From Ichthyophonus hoferi (taxonomy: Eukaryota > Opisthokonta > Ichthyosporea > Ichthyophonida > Ichthyophonidae): a stretch of 43,998 bases of DNA. Position numbers and translations under genes: made by a program. This document shows, piece by piece, positions 11,557 to 26,500 of the stretch. Location: positions 1 to 43,998 of the forward strand of contig NAOQ01000226.1 in the NCBI GenBank assembly GCA_002751075.1, given 5' to 3'. The notes under the pieces were generated by a model. That model searched no databases, was not told the origin of the DNA, and saw only the letters and a program-made list of their open reading frames with translations. How positions within the stretch are numbered: the stretch's first letter is position 1; each line of letters starts with the position of its first letter.

Positions 11557-14500
11557 ATGGGCGAAGAGAATGAGGGCAGCCAAGGCTGTATCTATAATAA
11601 AAAGCTTCCATATACTAGTCTTATAGAAGGTATGTGTAATATAGGAGAAACATGTTTCTTTGAGAGAAAGCTTTATTTATTTTTTGCATTCGGGGAGAGG
11701 GAAAGAAAGGGAGGAGGGGAAATAAAAAGAAACATAAAGTAGAATAATACAGAAGAGTAAATATTAGCAACAAGAGTCTTTGCTACAGTCTATAATACAA
11801 ACGCCTAGGATTAAATGTTAATGCATCACTCTGTCAAACAAGGAAGAGAATAGAATATACGTAAAAAAGCCAGTGGGATTTAGGAAGATATCACGGTAAT
11901 CTAGAGTAATTCAGGGACATAATGTTAGCTACACACCTGTTTGTATAATATGTGGATATATTCTATGTGTGGGAAAGGGATGCTATGGTTTATAGACATG
12001 TTAGTCAATTATTTCTAGTTCAATAAAATCGAGAGGAAGTAATTATAGGTCTGATAGAAGGGGTAATCTACAGATGAACATCAATTGATGTATAATGAGA
12101 TTAGAGAGGGATTATGTGAGTCCATCAGGCTACAGGAGCTTGCGCCAGGGACTGCCTTCTGGATTCGCCGTTTGAACGAGTATGATGTGCTATGTACTAT
12201 TTGCTATATGCTCTGTACTATGTACTATGTACTATATGCTATACACTATATACTATGTACACTCTACTATATACTACATCTACGTGTTATATGCTATATA
12301 CTATTTTATACTGTATACCATACACAATGTGCTATGTCCTAGATGTTAAATAGTGTTCCCTATTGTTATATCTATGGAGACTAAGTGAAACGTTGTGTTT
12401 ATGACCTGTATATTTGGAGAGAGATAGCATATTGGTTATCATTTCTTTGATAGACTGTAAAGCCAAATGGGTGTATTAGTATTATTTATTAACTGCTTTG
12501 TGCTTGTCTATAGAGTGAAAAGCCGTTTCTAGGTTTTTGCTTTATAAATATTTAAGAAACTATTTAACAACGTTTAGATTGTCTGTAATTTGGACCCTAG
12601 ACAATACATGTTGAGTATATATATGCAAGAGTGAACTCTGAATGGAATTTTAGAGACATTCAGGGTGATACAACTATTTATTATATGTCTACGTATTTAT
12701 GTACGTACGTATGTATGTATGTATGCATGTATGTATATATGTATGTATGCATGTATGTATATATGTGTGCATGTATATATGTATGTATATATGTATGTAT
12801 GTATGTAGGTGTGTATGTATGTATGTATGCATGTATGTATGTATGTATATATGTATGTATATGTATGTATGTATATATATGTATNNNNNNNNNNNNNNNN
12901 NNNNNNNNNNNNNNNNNNNNNNNNNNNNNNNNNNNNNNNNNNNNNNNNNNNNNNNNNNNNNNNNNNNNNNNNNNNNNNNNNNNNNNNNNNNNNNNNNNNN
13001 NNNNNNNNNNNNNNNNNNNNNNNNNNNNNNNNNNNNNNNNNNNNNNNNNNNNNNNNNNNNNNNNNNNNNNNNNNNNNNNNNNNNNNNNNNNNNNNNNNNN
13101 NNNNNNNNNNNNNNNNNNNNNNNNNNNNNNNNNNNNNNNNNNNNNNNNNNNNNNNNNNNNNNNNNNNNNNNNNNNNNNNNNNNNNNNNNNNNNNNNNNNN
13201 NNNNNNNNNNNNNNNNNNNNNNNNNNNNNNNNNNNNNNNNNNNNNNNNNNNNNNNNNNNNNNNNNNNNNNNNNNNNNNNNNNNNNNNNNNNNNNNNNNNN
13301 NNNNNNNNNNNNNNNNNNNNNNNNNNNNNNNNNNNNNNNNNNNNNNNNNNNNNNNNNNNNNNNNNNNNNNNNNNNNNNNNNNNNNNNNNNNNNNNNNNNN
13401 NNNNNNNNNNNNNNNNNNNNNNNNNNNNNNNNNNNNNNNNNNNNNNNNNNNNNNNNNNNNNNNNNNNNNNNNNNNNNNNNNNNNNNNNNNNNNNNNNNNN
13501 NNNNNNNNNNNNNNNNNNNNNNNNNNNNNNNNNNNNNNNNNNNNNNNNNNNNNNNNNNNNNNNNNNNNNNNNNNNNNNNNNNNNNNNNNNNNNNNNNNNN
13601 NNNNNNNNNNNNNNNNNNNNNNNNNNNNNNNNNNNNNNNNNNNNNNNNNNNNNNNNNNNNNNNNNNNNNNNNNNNNNNNNNNNNNNNNNNNNNNNNNNNN
13701 NNNNNNNNNNNNNNNNNNNNNNNNNNNNNNNNNNNNNNNNNNNNNNNNNTCCATGTATATATATATATGTATGTATGTATGTAGGTAGGTGTGTGTGTAT
13801 GTATATATGTATGTAGGTGTGTATGTATGTATGTATGTATATATGTATGTATGTATGTATCCATGTATATATGTATGTAGGTAGGTGTGTGTGTATGTAT
13901 ATATGTATGTAGGTGTGTATGTATGTATGTATGTATGTATGTATATATGTGTGTATGAATTTTTTGACTAGATTCTTAGGGGAAAGTGAGTGTGTTTAGC
14001 ACAGTGGGTATATGTACGTGGTGATTGTGGACCCTTGGGTTAAGTATGTCTAGATAGGTGATTATTTGTTGATGATGACAAAGTGAGAGTGAGTGAGAGA
14101 GAGGGAAATAGGATGAAGTCAATATAGAAAGACAAGGTAGTATATCCTATCTTATCATACCCTATTCAGATATCACCAACACTCTCTCATCTCCCATACC
14201 ATGTTAATTGTACATGAGATTAGAGTGAATAATCAAGGTACCTTTCCCCTTTTCCCTACCAGATTTCTAGTTATTCACAAGACCAACATTCCAAGGCCCG
14301 AGCTAATTCAGCTATGTCAGATGCTGTATGAGATTGTCACCATTCCCGATTTAGACTTTAATTTACAGGACAAGTTTGCCTGTCTGCTGACTAAAATTAT
14401 ACAGTAGGGATCCCTCTATCCTCCGTTCGTAATTATTTGTACTTGCATATCATATATAATATATAATATATAATATATGATGTATATTATACGGTATATA

Positions 14501-17500
14501 TCGTGCAATATATACTGTACAGCGTCTCCTGCCTTAGTTATATAAACCTCTTATGACTCTATTTTGTATATCCTATTATATCTTTATATATCCTGTATAT
14601 CTTAGTATATCCTATATATCCTCTATATCTTAATATATCTTCTATATTTCAGCATATCTTATATATCTTATATATCTTAGTATAACCTATGATATGTAGG
14701 TATATTACAATATGCTACCTACCATTATACCTATGTTACCTTCCACACACACCGACCTATACAGAAAAGAGAAGGTGTTGCCGTCTGAATGTATGGAGTT
14801 GCCATGGAGACCGTTGTATGACATTATGGTCAAAGCATATTTCTCCTCCACACGCTCATGTGTCTACGCTAGGAAAGAGTATCCTATATCTATGTCTAGT
14901 GGTGTTTTGTAGTCAAATACTTGACTTACTCTTTGCATGTTTGATTATTTTTGTACACTCCATGTCTCATTATATAAGACATTTTTTTATGTTTTATGTA
15001 TTTATATATACATATACCTATAGACATACATCTATACATACTTCATTGGGTGTTGTTTCTGGTTCTTGGTTATATCATGCGGTTTCATTAGATCTCTTAT
15101 AATTATCTATATATATTATAGTCGTATTTGGACACTATATTTGGATGGTTTCTTGCTTTATTGCCATATTATAATTAGATGGTAACGGGTATAAAAATGC
15201 AATAGTTGGAATGAACGTATTTTATGAAGAAATAGTCTACTTGACGAAAAATGTATTATTTGTTAGACCTCATTAGCAATTGGCCATATATTTAATTATA
15301 CAGAGATTAGAGGCTGTGGGCGTGGGTCTGACAGGCTATGTCTCCCTCATTTCTTACTGTACATATACATGCATATAGACATAATCATATACATGCATAT
15401 AGACATAATCATACATACGTATACACTTCCTAGCTTTCTCCCGCCTCCCTGCCCGCGCGCCATGCATATCCATATACTCATATTGGATGACAATCACACT
15501 GATACATACGCGCATATACATACATATATACATACTATCCTACTATCCTACTATCCTACATACTCATATATGTGTATATATATACCTATTCATATATTTA
15601 GGGACAGACATACAGCGTCTGTTTTGCATAATACTAATATAAATATTTGCCTGTCACAAACCTTTTTTAATAATCTGTCGCTCCAATTGTTTTTTATATA
15701 TAACTATTTAATCTACCAATGACTTCCTTAGCTGTTATCAGTCGTCATGGTGACGCTATGTATCGGTTGATTGACGAGAGTAGGAGGTAGGGGACCTATA
15801 TGGTAATAATAGTATAATTATTAATAATAAGGTCTTTTAAGACCTATTATTACCCACACTAGCATATTCTAATATTCCTACATAATAAAAAATCTTATGA
15901 TATGGTTCTATTATTATTAGCTATTGATAGAAGCCAATGAAACCATTGCTACCATTTTATGTACCAATAGGCTATGTCAGGTATATATAGTAACTATATG
16001 TTTCTTATTTTCTGGTATAATCCCGTAAACTCAATCATATACCAAAAATAAAGTCACATCGTCCAATCACAAAGCTATTCTGACCTATTCACCTGATAGA
16101 AACAAATAGTATATACATATATAATTTACAGTATATGTATATAATTTAATTATCCAATCACAATACAGATTCTTCCCGGAGACTGCGACAGAAGAGATCA
16201 TGACAGAAGTTATGCCTTTGTTGTGTTCGCACGACGTGTCTCTGTTTAGAGCTCAGGGCTTCTTGTCTATGTTTTTACCGACTACAGTAAGAGAGGTAAT
16301 AAAGGAAGAGGCCCAAGTTGTAGTTGATGGTGTGAGACTGTATAGATCTATATATGTATATATATATATATATATATATGTATGCATGTATGAATGTGCG
16401 TATGTACGTGCATATGCATTATACTATCTTGTAATTTATCAAGTCATATTAGAGTATATTATATGATACTTTATTATAATATTATATTATCTTGCAGTAT
16501 AGAATATTATATGTATGCACTGACATTATCACATGTTCCTACAATATGCCTATGATATAGTGTGGAATTATAAGGTAGGAAATATAGTATGATATGGCAT
16601 TAACTTATAAAGGAGCTATTCTATTCTATTATGGCTTTATATAGGAGACATTGTAACCTAGAGTGTATGAGTTATAGGGCAAGAAGTCAAAACATGATCT
16701 TTGGCTAGATGAACTGATTAAGACATGGTCGTGGATTGAAAAAATGGAAGCGTGGGACTTACAGGTACCGTCTGTGTGCTGATTTCCCCTGCCATATATA
16801 TGTATATGTATAATAGTATTTACAATAGTATGTATGTATGCATGTAGGTATGATAATTTATATGTAGTTATATATGGGTGTGGTAGGCAACTTGCTGTGA
16901 CTGACAGAACTGATTAGTTCCTGCCAGGTATTTCCAATATTATGGGTATATAGAGTATATAGGATATAGGGTATAGGGTATAGGCTATAATATATAAGAT
17001 ATAGTGTATAAGATCCTGGAGAGGGGTGTATAATTTTGAATTGCTAAGTGCACACAATGAAAATTCGTGCATGTATGCTGTTGAAGTATTAGGTTCGGTT
17101 TACTAATATAAAGGATTGTATTGAGTGGATAATATAATTAGCCAAGCGAAAATAAAGTAATATATATATTCTTCATTAAAGGACAACTATTAGTACAAAT
17201 TAATCTAGACTAATACACTAATGCATAATTGTTATCATGTTTATAGCCACTGCATCGTACATACATGTATGTATATATTGATAAACTGATTCTTAGTATC
17301 TGTCGATCTAAATCAACCAGTTCATTATTGTTGAGTTATATTGCGATCAATTCTGTTAGATTATTATTTTGCATGATATTTAGCCATAGATTTGATACAT
17401 ATAATTCACTAAAACGTTTCTATTATCATTCAGTGGTTGATTCTATTCGAACGATTGGCTGTTGACAATCTAGGAAAGATTGATTGGTCCCCATATATTC

Positions 17501-20500
17501 CAGTGCTATTCACCAAGGTATTGCCTCGTCATCTATTGGCTATGTTCTGTGTTTATTTCGCTTGACATGATCAGAGCCTTATACGATTGTTTTGTTAATC
17601 CCGTTTATTGTTTACATCTCGACCTGTTTATTTTATCTATTTATATCCCTGGCTATTTGTACATAATATGTATGCCTACTTTCTATATAATGCTATATAT
17701 ATCTCATACACTCGACCCTTTCTTACTTATATTATCTTATATTATACACATGGGTGCATATATATGTATCTACTTATCAACGCAATTCCTATTATGCTTA
17801 TTGTAACCTAGGTAAGCTATAATACATGCTTCTACAATATCATATCCTATATAAACTCATAGCATTTTTGCATTTGTCTTTCTGCTTGTAGCGACTTCAA
17901 TGGGAGAATAAAATAATAGTACCTACATGCTTATAATTCTCAATTATACGATTTTTTTCTTTTTCTTTGTTTGTTGTCATACATGCATGCATACATACAT
18001 ACATACATACGCACATACTATCCTACATACATACACCTATAATTCATCTTTCTCCTCTCTCTCCCTGACAAAAACGTAACTCTCCCGACTGTAACAGTGT
18101 CTGGATATACTTAATCTACCAGTGGGAAGCAGTGGATCACACCATCCGACTCAGCAGCAACATATGCCATCTGCATGTAATGCCCTCCTACCAGATATAG
18201 ATCGCCTGCCATTCAAGTTCTCTCTGTTATGTTCCCTGCTTGTTTCACTAATTACCCCTACTAGGTACAGTCCCTCTGCCTCTAGAGTTAGTTTATAATA
18301 TGTGGCTACTCATAGGGTTCATCTATGAATATACCAAAAAGCTAGTAAAGCAGTATTTAATATATGTTTATATGTAGGTATGTATGTGTATGCGTGACTC
18401 TAACATAGAACTAGCAGATTAATCTTTAATACATATATATGCTAATCTATATTTTGGCTGCTATATATACACCCAGTGGGGCCCTAGAAGAACTTGACCA
18501 GCTACTACATGCAATAGAACTATTCTTTCACCCTTCCAATACGGGTCACTGGACTATCCGTTTAGCCCGTTTAATGAGCGGACTGTGTTACGAGATGGCC
18601 CACCGTATACAATTAGAGAGTCTCCCAGACTGTAAAGTCCCTGTAGAGTCTCGCTTAACACCTGTAGAAACACGGTCGTTTGTTAAAATGATGATGCCTG
18701 TGTTGTTTCTCTCTCTCTTTGCAAAATCTCCGAGTTCTGTTTTGGTAAGCTCATAGTTTGATTATCTTTTATTTGCTATTGGCATTCTTTCTTTCTCTGT
18801 TTCACTATCATCTATATTTGTTATGTTGAACTGTGGTATAGAGAGGGAGAAGGTCTAGGTAGTATGTAAGGGATGTTCTGTATAAATATATAGAGATGGT
18901 GTTTAAGTGATGCCGTGGAGGGGAAAGCGGGTGGAAAATGAATGATAGATGTATGATGGGATGTATGTTATGTTATGTTATAGTATATTAGAAAAGGTTA
19001 TGGCGTGATCTATTATAATATAATATACTATACTGTACTATACTATACTACACTACACTACATTACACTACACTACATTACACTACACTATACTATACTG
19101 TAATATAATACAATACAATATTACATCATATAACATACTATACTATACTATAACCACACTAACACTTGTATAACTACACAGATGGCCTCACAGTCCTTCA
19201 AATACGTAGCCTACATTGCCCCGGACCTTGTGTTTCCAGCATTACTCGAACGTATTTACCCGGCATTACAAACATTGACCGAAACCCATCAGACCGTTTC
19301 AGCCGTAAGTGTCTTGTTATTTATAATCATGACCAGTGCCTCTATTATGTATATGTATGTTAAAGTATAGAGAAATACACTATTACTATAGTTTGTATAT
19401 AGCATGTATTCCTTACTGACATGTATATTATATTATTGTTATAATTAATTTATGTTGTATCGACTGTTTTTTTAAATAAAAAAAGTTTACAAGGGAGATT
19501 CATATACATGATATAGTATAGAGCTTATGCATATGCACATGTAATCTACAGGCATTTTCATTTATCATATATAAGCATACGACTACCATTCTTACCATTC
19601 TACCAACACCGCAGCTTGGATGTCTTTCTTTTGTGTCTCGTCCCCTCCTTACCCGTTCCTTATACCCCGAGGGAGCCACACATCTATTAAACCTCTTGAC
19701 ACTTACCTTGCCTGGTGTTGATCCAAATGATACAGTAAAAACAGAAGCTACCCTCAAGTTCTATTGCTCTGTACTCACCTGTGTACCTATGGTAGACTGT
19801 TCCAATATTAATCACACTGGGGTGGGTACTATGTCCTATGCTCTACTCTTCTCTCTTTATTCCATGTTTGAATGAGAGATAGTGTTGGCGTTTGGGTTTA
19901 GGTTTAAATTGAACCTTGATGTTTGTATGGCTAGTAGCTGGAATTAAATTAAGTAGAGGAGACATATATTACATGATCACTTCTCTTCTCTTCCTCGGCC
20001 AAACTTTCATTTTCTTACATATAAACACAACCATATACATCTTTTTACTATGTTTGGTTTTCCTTGGCTCTGTCTCTATTTCTCTTTCTTTTGCTCTTTC
20101 TTTCTCCCTCCTACATATTCTTTCTTCATTTATTTCTTCATTTCTACATCTCTTTTATGACTTATACATATATACATATATATATTCCCACGATAAAGAT
20201 GGCAGAGAGGGATATAGAAGTGTGCGAGTCTACCGCTTTGTTCGAAGAATGGGCTATGCAGTTCCTTGATAGGATATTTCTAGTGTGTGAAAACTACCTG
20301 GAACCAGTCAAGAGGGGCCGCCGAACTGTCACGTGTGTATTGTAGTATATTGCAGTGTATTTCAGTGTGTTTCATTGGATGTTATAATTTAATTGTGAGA
20401 GTGTAGAGTTTAGCTTTGGTAGAGGGGGAGAAGGGGAGGAAGATTAAGTGAGAGGGGGTGGGTTAGGCTTGAACGACACCATGAATAATAGTAATGAGAA

Positions 20501-23500
20501 TCATGTCGGTGTATTTCTCAGACAACTTGGATAGCAGTGGAAAGTGCAGGATATGTGTATGCTTCAATTGTCTGCTGCTTCTCAACAACCACAAAGTCTA
20601 CAAGACGATTGGAATACACACCCTCTATAAGCATACTACAGAGTTAGCCCGCATTGCATAGCTTAAAAGGCGCCTACATGCCTTATATATATATCACCGG
20701 TATATGTTATACACTTGTTTCAGCCTTTATCAGATAAACGCATGGTGAGATTTATAAACATTGGTCCTATATAACTAAGTATACTATTCTTACTCCTCTG
20801 GTCACCCCCGATACACACCCGCGCCTATATATATATATGTATATATATATATGATACAGGTCTGCCTTGGAAGCCACCTTTCTCAACAGCCTACGGACTA
20901 CTTGTATATTATTCTTTACCCAGCTCTCTCCCTCTATACATGCCGAGGCCTCTAGGTGTGTATGTTATGTTATGTTGTAATGCTTTGTGTGATATGATAG
21001 GTTATGGTATTATATTATAGTACTTTGTATGTATTGTGTGTTAGGATAGAGGAGGTTTTAATAGGATATAATAGGACATATAGCATATAATGGAATATAG
21101 TACAATATCATAGGATATAGTATTATAGGATAGGATAGGAGAGGCTATAGTATGATATAATAGGATATAGTGTGACATATATAATATATCATGTCATATC
21201 ACATCTAAAATTCTTCAAACACAATACATACATATCTACCCATATGTACATATAACATATAATCTAATACACCTTATACCCTATATCCTACCAGTCGAGT
21301 GTTTAGGTTCATAACATCAAATCTACTAATGAAAGCCTTAAAACCTGTGGGCCATATCTGTGCAGCTGCTAGTATGACGTCACCACACACTAATCTACAT
21401 AGATTCCTTCCTTTTTTGGTTGATCGCATACTTGATGCTAGTACTCGCCAGGCAGATGATACTGATGATGGTGGGGTTCTGGTTTTTTAAAATTTAAGCA
21501 CTTTAATTCTATTAGATGTGGTTGGTTCTTTAAAAGTAGAAATTAAAATTATGTTTGGATATATACTATAACATAATGCAGTAACAATACAATATAATCT
21601 GATCATATGATATAATACAGTAAACATATATAAATATGCATAAGTAGACATTTAATTAAAGTACGATATGATATGGTATGGTATAATACATATTATGAAA
21701 GGCAAAAGAAAAACTAAAAACTAACTGGACCCCACCCATCCTACCAGCCCCAATTGCTAACAAGGAACTTATGTGGGATCTACACATGGTCCTTCAGGTA
21801 ATTAAGATGACAGGGCTAGCCATGCTTCCTTATAGCGACATGCTCATTAGCGTAATTGACGCGTCCCTGTACTCTCGTAATCGTGTCATCTGCAAGCTAG
21901 GCGCTAAACTGTTGCGCAACATGTTGCGATCGCTTACCACGATCTATCCCAAGGACCTCAATTCTATTGGTCCGGACGAGCTATCTGATCGTACGTGATA
22001 TTAAATTTTATTTCTCCACTCATACGAGGTTGTAGTAACTAACGTACTATTATATTACTATAATACGTTTGTAATCCTCCCTTTCTCATATCATTTAGCA
22101 CATACTGTAAAAGTTCCTCTACACTGTTTCTTATTATTTCCTGTGTATATTTCTTTCTTTGCCTTTTTTGGCTTTGTATATCTTATCTCTTTCCCGAATT
22201 TACTCTTAGAAAACACGGATCCACTCCTTCCCGTCTAATTGTCAACATTATATTTATTTCTACAACACATTACATTTGAACATAGCATCTGTATATTATT
22301 ACTGTTTATGTATTATTACTATCTATATAACGCTACGATATATGTATTAATGGTAATAGTAACCGTAATAATAATAATACCAATAGTAGTAGTACTGTCA
22401 TTTAGAGTGATTACTAACCTGCCATATATACAGCCACACGTATGTACACCATGCACTGGGGAGACGCATCGAAGTCGGATGCTTTACAAGTAGATTGGCA
22501 TGTCCCCACTAGAGACGAGATAGCATTTGCACACAGGGTATGTATATGTATATATCATTTTTTTCTTTTGTGGTGTTTTTGTTTATATTGTCTTTGTCAA
22601 TTTTTATGGTCTGTATGCTAGTGTATGTTTGTATTTCCATATACGTATGCCTATATATTTATGTTTGTTTCTACTTTTACGCATGTACCTACATTTATGT
22701 AATGAGGTGGTACCACAGTTTCTTGCATACAGCGTGGTTATTTTTAATTTTTAATTTACTGATAAAGGGTAAGGTTCAATACATGATGTTTTATAGGATG
22801 TAGGTGTTATAACGTACACTACACTTGCAGACTCTATTATTTTACGAACATATCTATAGTCATTAACACCGTTAATAAATTATTTAACTGCGTAAGCAAT
22901 ATGCACCTAGGTTTATAACGTAGAATGGGCTAACCTACATGTCAACGACTTAACAATAAGTACGGAAGACATGAGCAATAAAACCCATGTGTCAGAACCC
23001 GTCTGAGACCTATTTATATACCTTTATTGGGGTTAAGATAAGATAAAATAGGATAACTATCATAAGGTAGTGAATAAACTAATACTATGTTTTTTCTTCT
23101 TGAAGCGCACGTTTTTAGTCAAGTATACTACAATATACTCTATAGTACTGTGTTAGTGTAGCCTTTAACGTTTTATCTGGATTTACAGGGATATCTATAC
23201 CAACAGAGAGGCTAATATCAATGCTTACTAGTTGGTGTTTTAGATTGGTATGTGTAGCATATAGTAACATACATTAAGATATAATACTATGTAATAATAC
23301 ATCATATGATATATCTGACATAATATATATGCATACAGTTACTACGCCTATTCCTTGAGCCTTCTATTGCTAAGCTGAAGTGTTGTCTACATGCCGTCAC
23401 AAAAGACTCGCGAAAAATATTGTCGAGCGCAGAAATTTCGCAGCATCAGTACGTTATATTCTGTTTGGAATGTATGAATATAGTATATAGTATCTAGTAT

Positions 23501-26500
23501 ATTGTATATTGTATATAGTAGATAATATATTGATGTTTATAAATGCGTTGTGTATGTATTTGGAGGTGTGTGATAGTGTATATGTAGGATTATATGATAG
23601 TATGTATGTATATATGTGTGTATGCATGATAATATGATAATATGATAGTATATATTTTAGGTATTATATATATATATGTATATAGGTAGGTATATTTATA
23701 TAAGCATACTTGAGTTTATGGGCGAGTCACTCTTTAAGATATATGTTGACTATGGTTTGTTATTTATAGGAGAGCACATGTATCACCAATATTGTTTCCC
23801 GTATGAATATACGACATAATTATTTTATTATGGACGGTAAAACATCGTGAAGCAGATAATATAGGTATTCTATATACTAATTACACGATTGCTTCCCTCT
23901 TTTTACGCCTGAGCGCTAGCGCTACCAGCTGATACATAGAGAGATAATTAACTGTGTGTTTACTTGCTTCTGCTGTAAATAGAAACTTACCAAATATATT
24001 ATTTATATGAAAGCTATATCAAAGTATCTGATACAGTAATTTTTCATCTCTGCCCAAGAAGCATATATACAGAATACAGAAGACAAAAAGAAAAAGAATA
24101 AATATATAGGAAATGCGCAGGCTGCTGTATTTTACTTATACGATGACTACTAAACTGACTTGATACCTTATGTAGGTATGATCTGTGGCAGAATCTTGTT
24201 ATTATCCGTAATGTCCGTGTGGGTGCTGGTATCTATGTAGACAACAGCCTTCAGGTGGGTAGATTACTCTGCCGTACTACTTGCTGTAATACATATTAGC
24301 ATGCTATAATATTGTACTTTTATACTTAATATTATGTTATTGTGCATGTTATCATATGATCAGACATACTATTACACTATAATGTAAACCATATCTATTC
24401 ATGTTTGTTTGTACTTTTTCAGACCTTTCTATATGTATATGTTATCAATAGTAGTAATATTCTGATATTCATGTGTTGTAGATTCTATGCCATCACATAC
24501 AAACCATCACAATGTAATACTATCTTTCTATGCGTTCAATCCATTTTTAATGGTATTATACAAATAAAATGCGGTATATCACTATCTATATAGGGGTTAT
24601 GGTAATCCAATTATAGTAAGGCAAGCTGTGCACTGATTGGTGATTGCTCTTGTGAAGTAATGCCTATATTCTATTGAATTGGCTAAAATAGAGTCTTATA
24701 TGGTTATTGGCATCTATATATTATTGGCCGCGTTTATATTCATAAAGACGCCTATCTCTACTTCCCTATATGTGTGCTGGATCATTCATATGATTATATA
24801 TGTATATGAATGCTTAACTTATTAATCATATCAAGATAGCCAATTTTGTTTTTTTATTAAATATGTATTGTATTATAGCCTTAAAATAAATTTTGATTGG
24901 TTGAGTATGGTCCACAGATCACGCCTTCTGATGATGCAAAGATGACAGACTGGGAGGAGGCCACACAAGGCGACCAATCGCAAAAGAGTATGGTTCGTAT
25001 GTACAAGTATAGGTTACCTGTTCATGTGCCCATTGACACACACGGATTGGGTAAGTTGCGTTTACTCCCCTCCCAGATTGGCTATCCATTGGTTTATACT
25101 TTTGGACTAACATATCCTTTATTTTCTTCCCTCCTTCTAATTTATTTACCCATCTATCTATTATCTATCTATCTATCTCTATAGATATTATCTGTCTATC
25201 TATCTAGCACACAATAATTAATATATGATATCTATTACCATCCTCCGCATGACTCACGTACCTACTCGTATACAGATGTACGACAGTATGACCTGGCCGG
25301 GTTACTACATGATATACAGACACATCTCATAACTGTGTGGGAAGATGATACCAAACTATTAAGATTACTATGTAAGGCTGTACATGCAGTATTGTGCCCT
25401 GGCGCCAGAGACACTATACTTCTATACAATAAGAAGGTAGGATGTAATATATTATAGTATAGTATAGGATAGTATAGGATAGTATAGGATAGTATAGGAT
25501 AGTATAGTACACTAGAGTATAATATAGTATAGTATAGTGTAGTATAGAACAGTATAGTGTAGTATAATATAGTATAGTATAGTATAGTACATATAGTATA
25601 GTATTTATGTTGTATATGTACGTGTAGATGTTATAGTTGCTCACCTATCTTTACGTATACATACATGTATTCATATATACACTCGTACATACATACAGTC
25701 ATACATACATACATACATACATACATACATACATACATACACTCACATATATATATACTTTTATATGGATATAGAGAATGTATTCGGCCTCCAAGCTAGT
25801 CTTATCAAGCCTCATGGAACCCAAACAACACGTGCGAATGATATTGGTGACACGCGCCTATATCCAACACTTAGCCCGTACTAGTCGCAATCGTTTGTCG
25901 GCCCACTATACCCCGCAACACCTGACTCTCATAAGGGATATGCTTGTATTGGCCACTAATGTATATGAAGATGTACAGAAGAAAGCCCAGAGCAGTATGT
26001 CTTCTATTGCTTGCATGGTTGTGAGGTTTTGTTGCGTTTTCAGGTGTATGGTATGATATGGCATGATATGACCTAGTATAATATAATATGGTATGATATG
26101 ATATTGTACCATGTAATGCACTCCAATCGGTTATGAGAGGCTTAGAATGGAATATAAATCAATCACGTGTATTCATAACATTCATAATTTTTGTGTGATA
26201 GTTTGTATAATAGTATGTGTGCATGATAGTAAGTATGTATGTATGTATGTATGTATGTACAAGTCAACCGTATACTCAATTGTAATTTTTTCCCAGTTCT
26301 AATCAGTGCATTACGGTGCTATGCCAGTGCCAAATACGAGATATTCAACGATGTTCTCAGTTACCTCAAAGCAAAACCTTTGGGAGAGCAGACAGACAGT
26401 CACGCTGAACAGGTCAAAGGGGCCATTTATGTTTTACAATCCAAGACGTTTATGCATCTTATAACACAGAGCTGGAGTCATATGAAGGCTTTCATCATGG

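Noticed and set aside
12631-13864. Very long ORFs in several frames on both strands across the gap
   Set aside because: They exist only because N bases and a 4-base repeat contain no stops; the visible residues are Tyr/Val/Cys/Met or His/Thr/Tyr repeats.
23188-23252. Exon-like block flanked by AG and GT in PSME4 intron 18
   Set aside because: Exons 18 and 19 join directly with perfect agreement to human PSME4 (FAHR then LLRLFLEP), leaving no missing residues for it to supply.
25146-25210. CTAT repeats as a possible CRISPR-like or satellite array
   Set aside because: Simple tetranucleotide repeats without spacers; the genome is eukaryotic.
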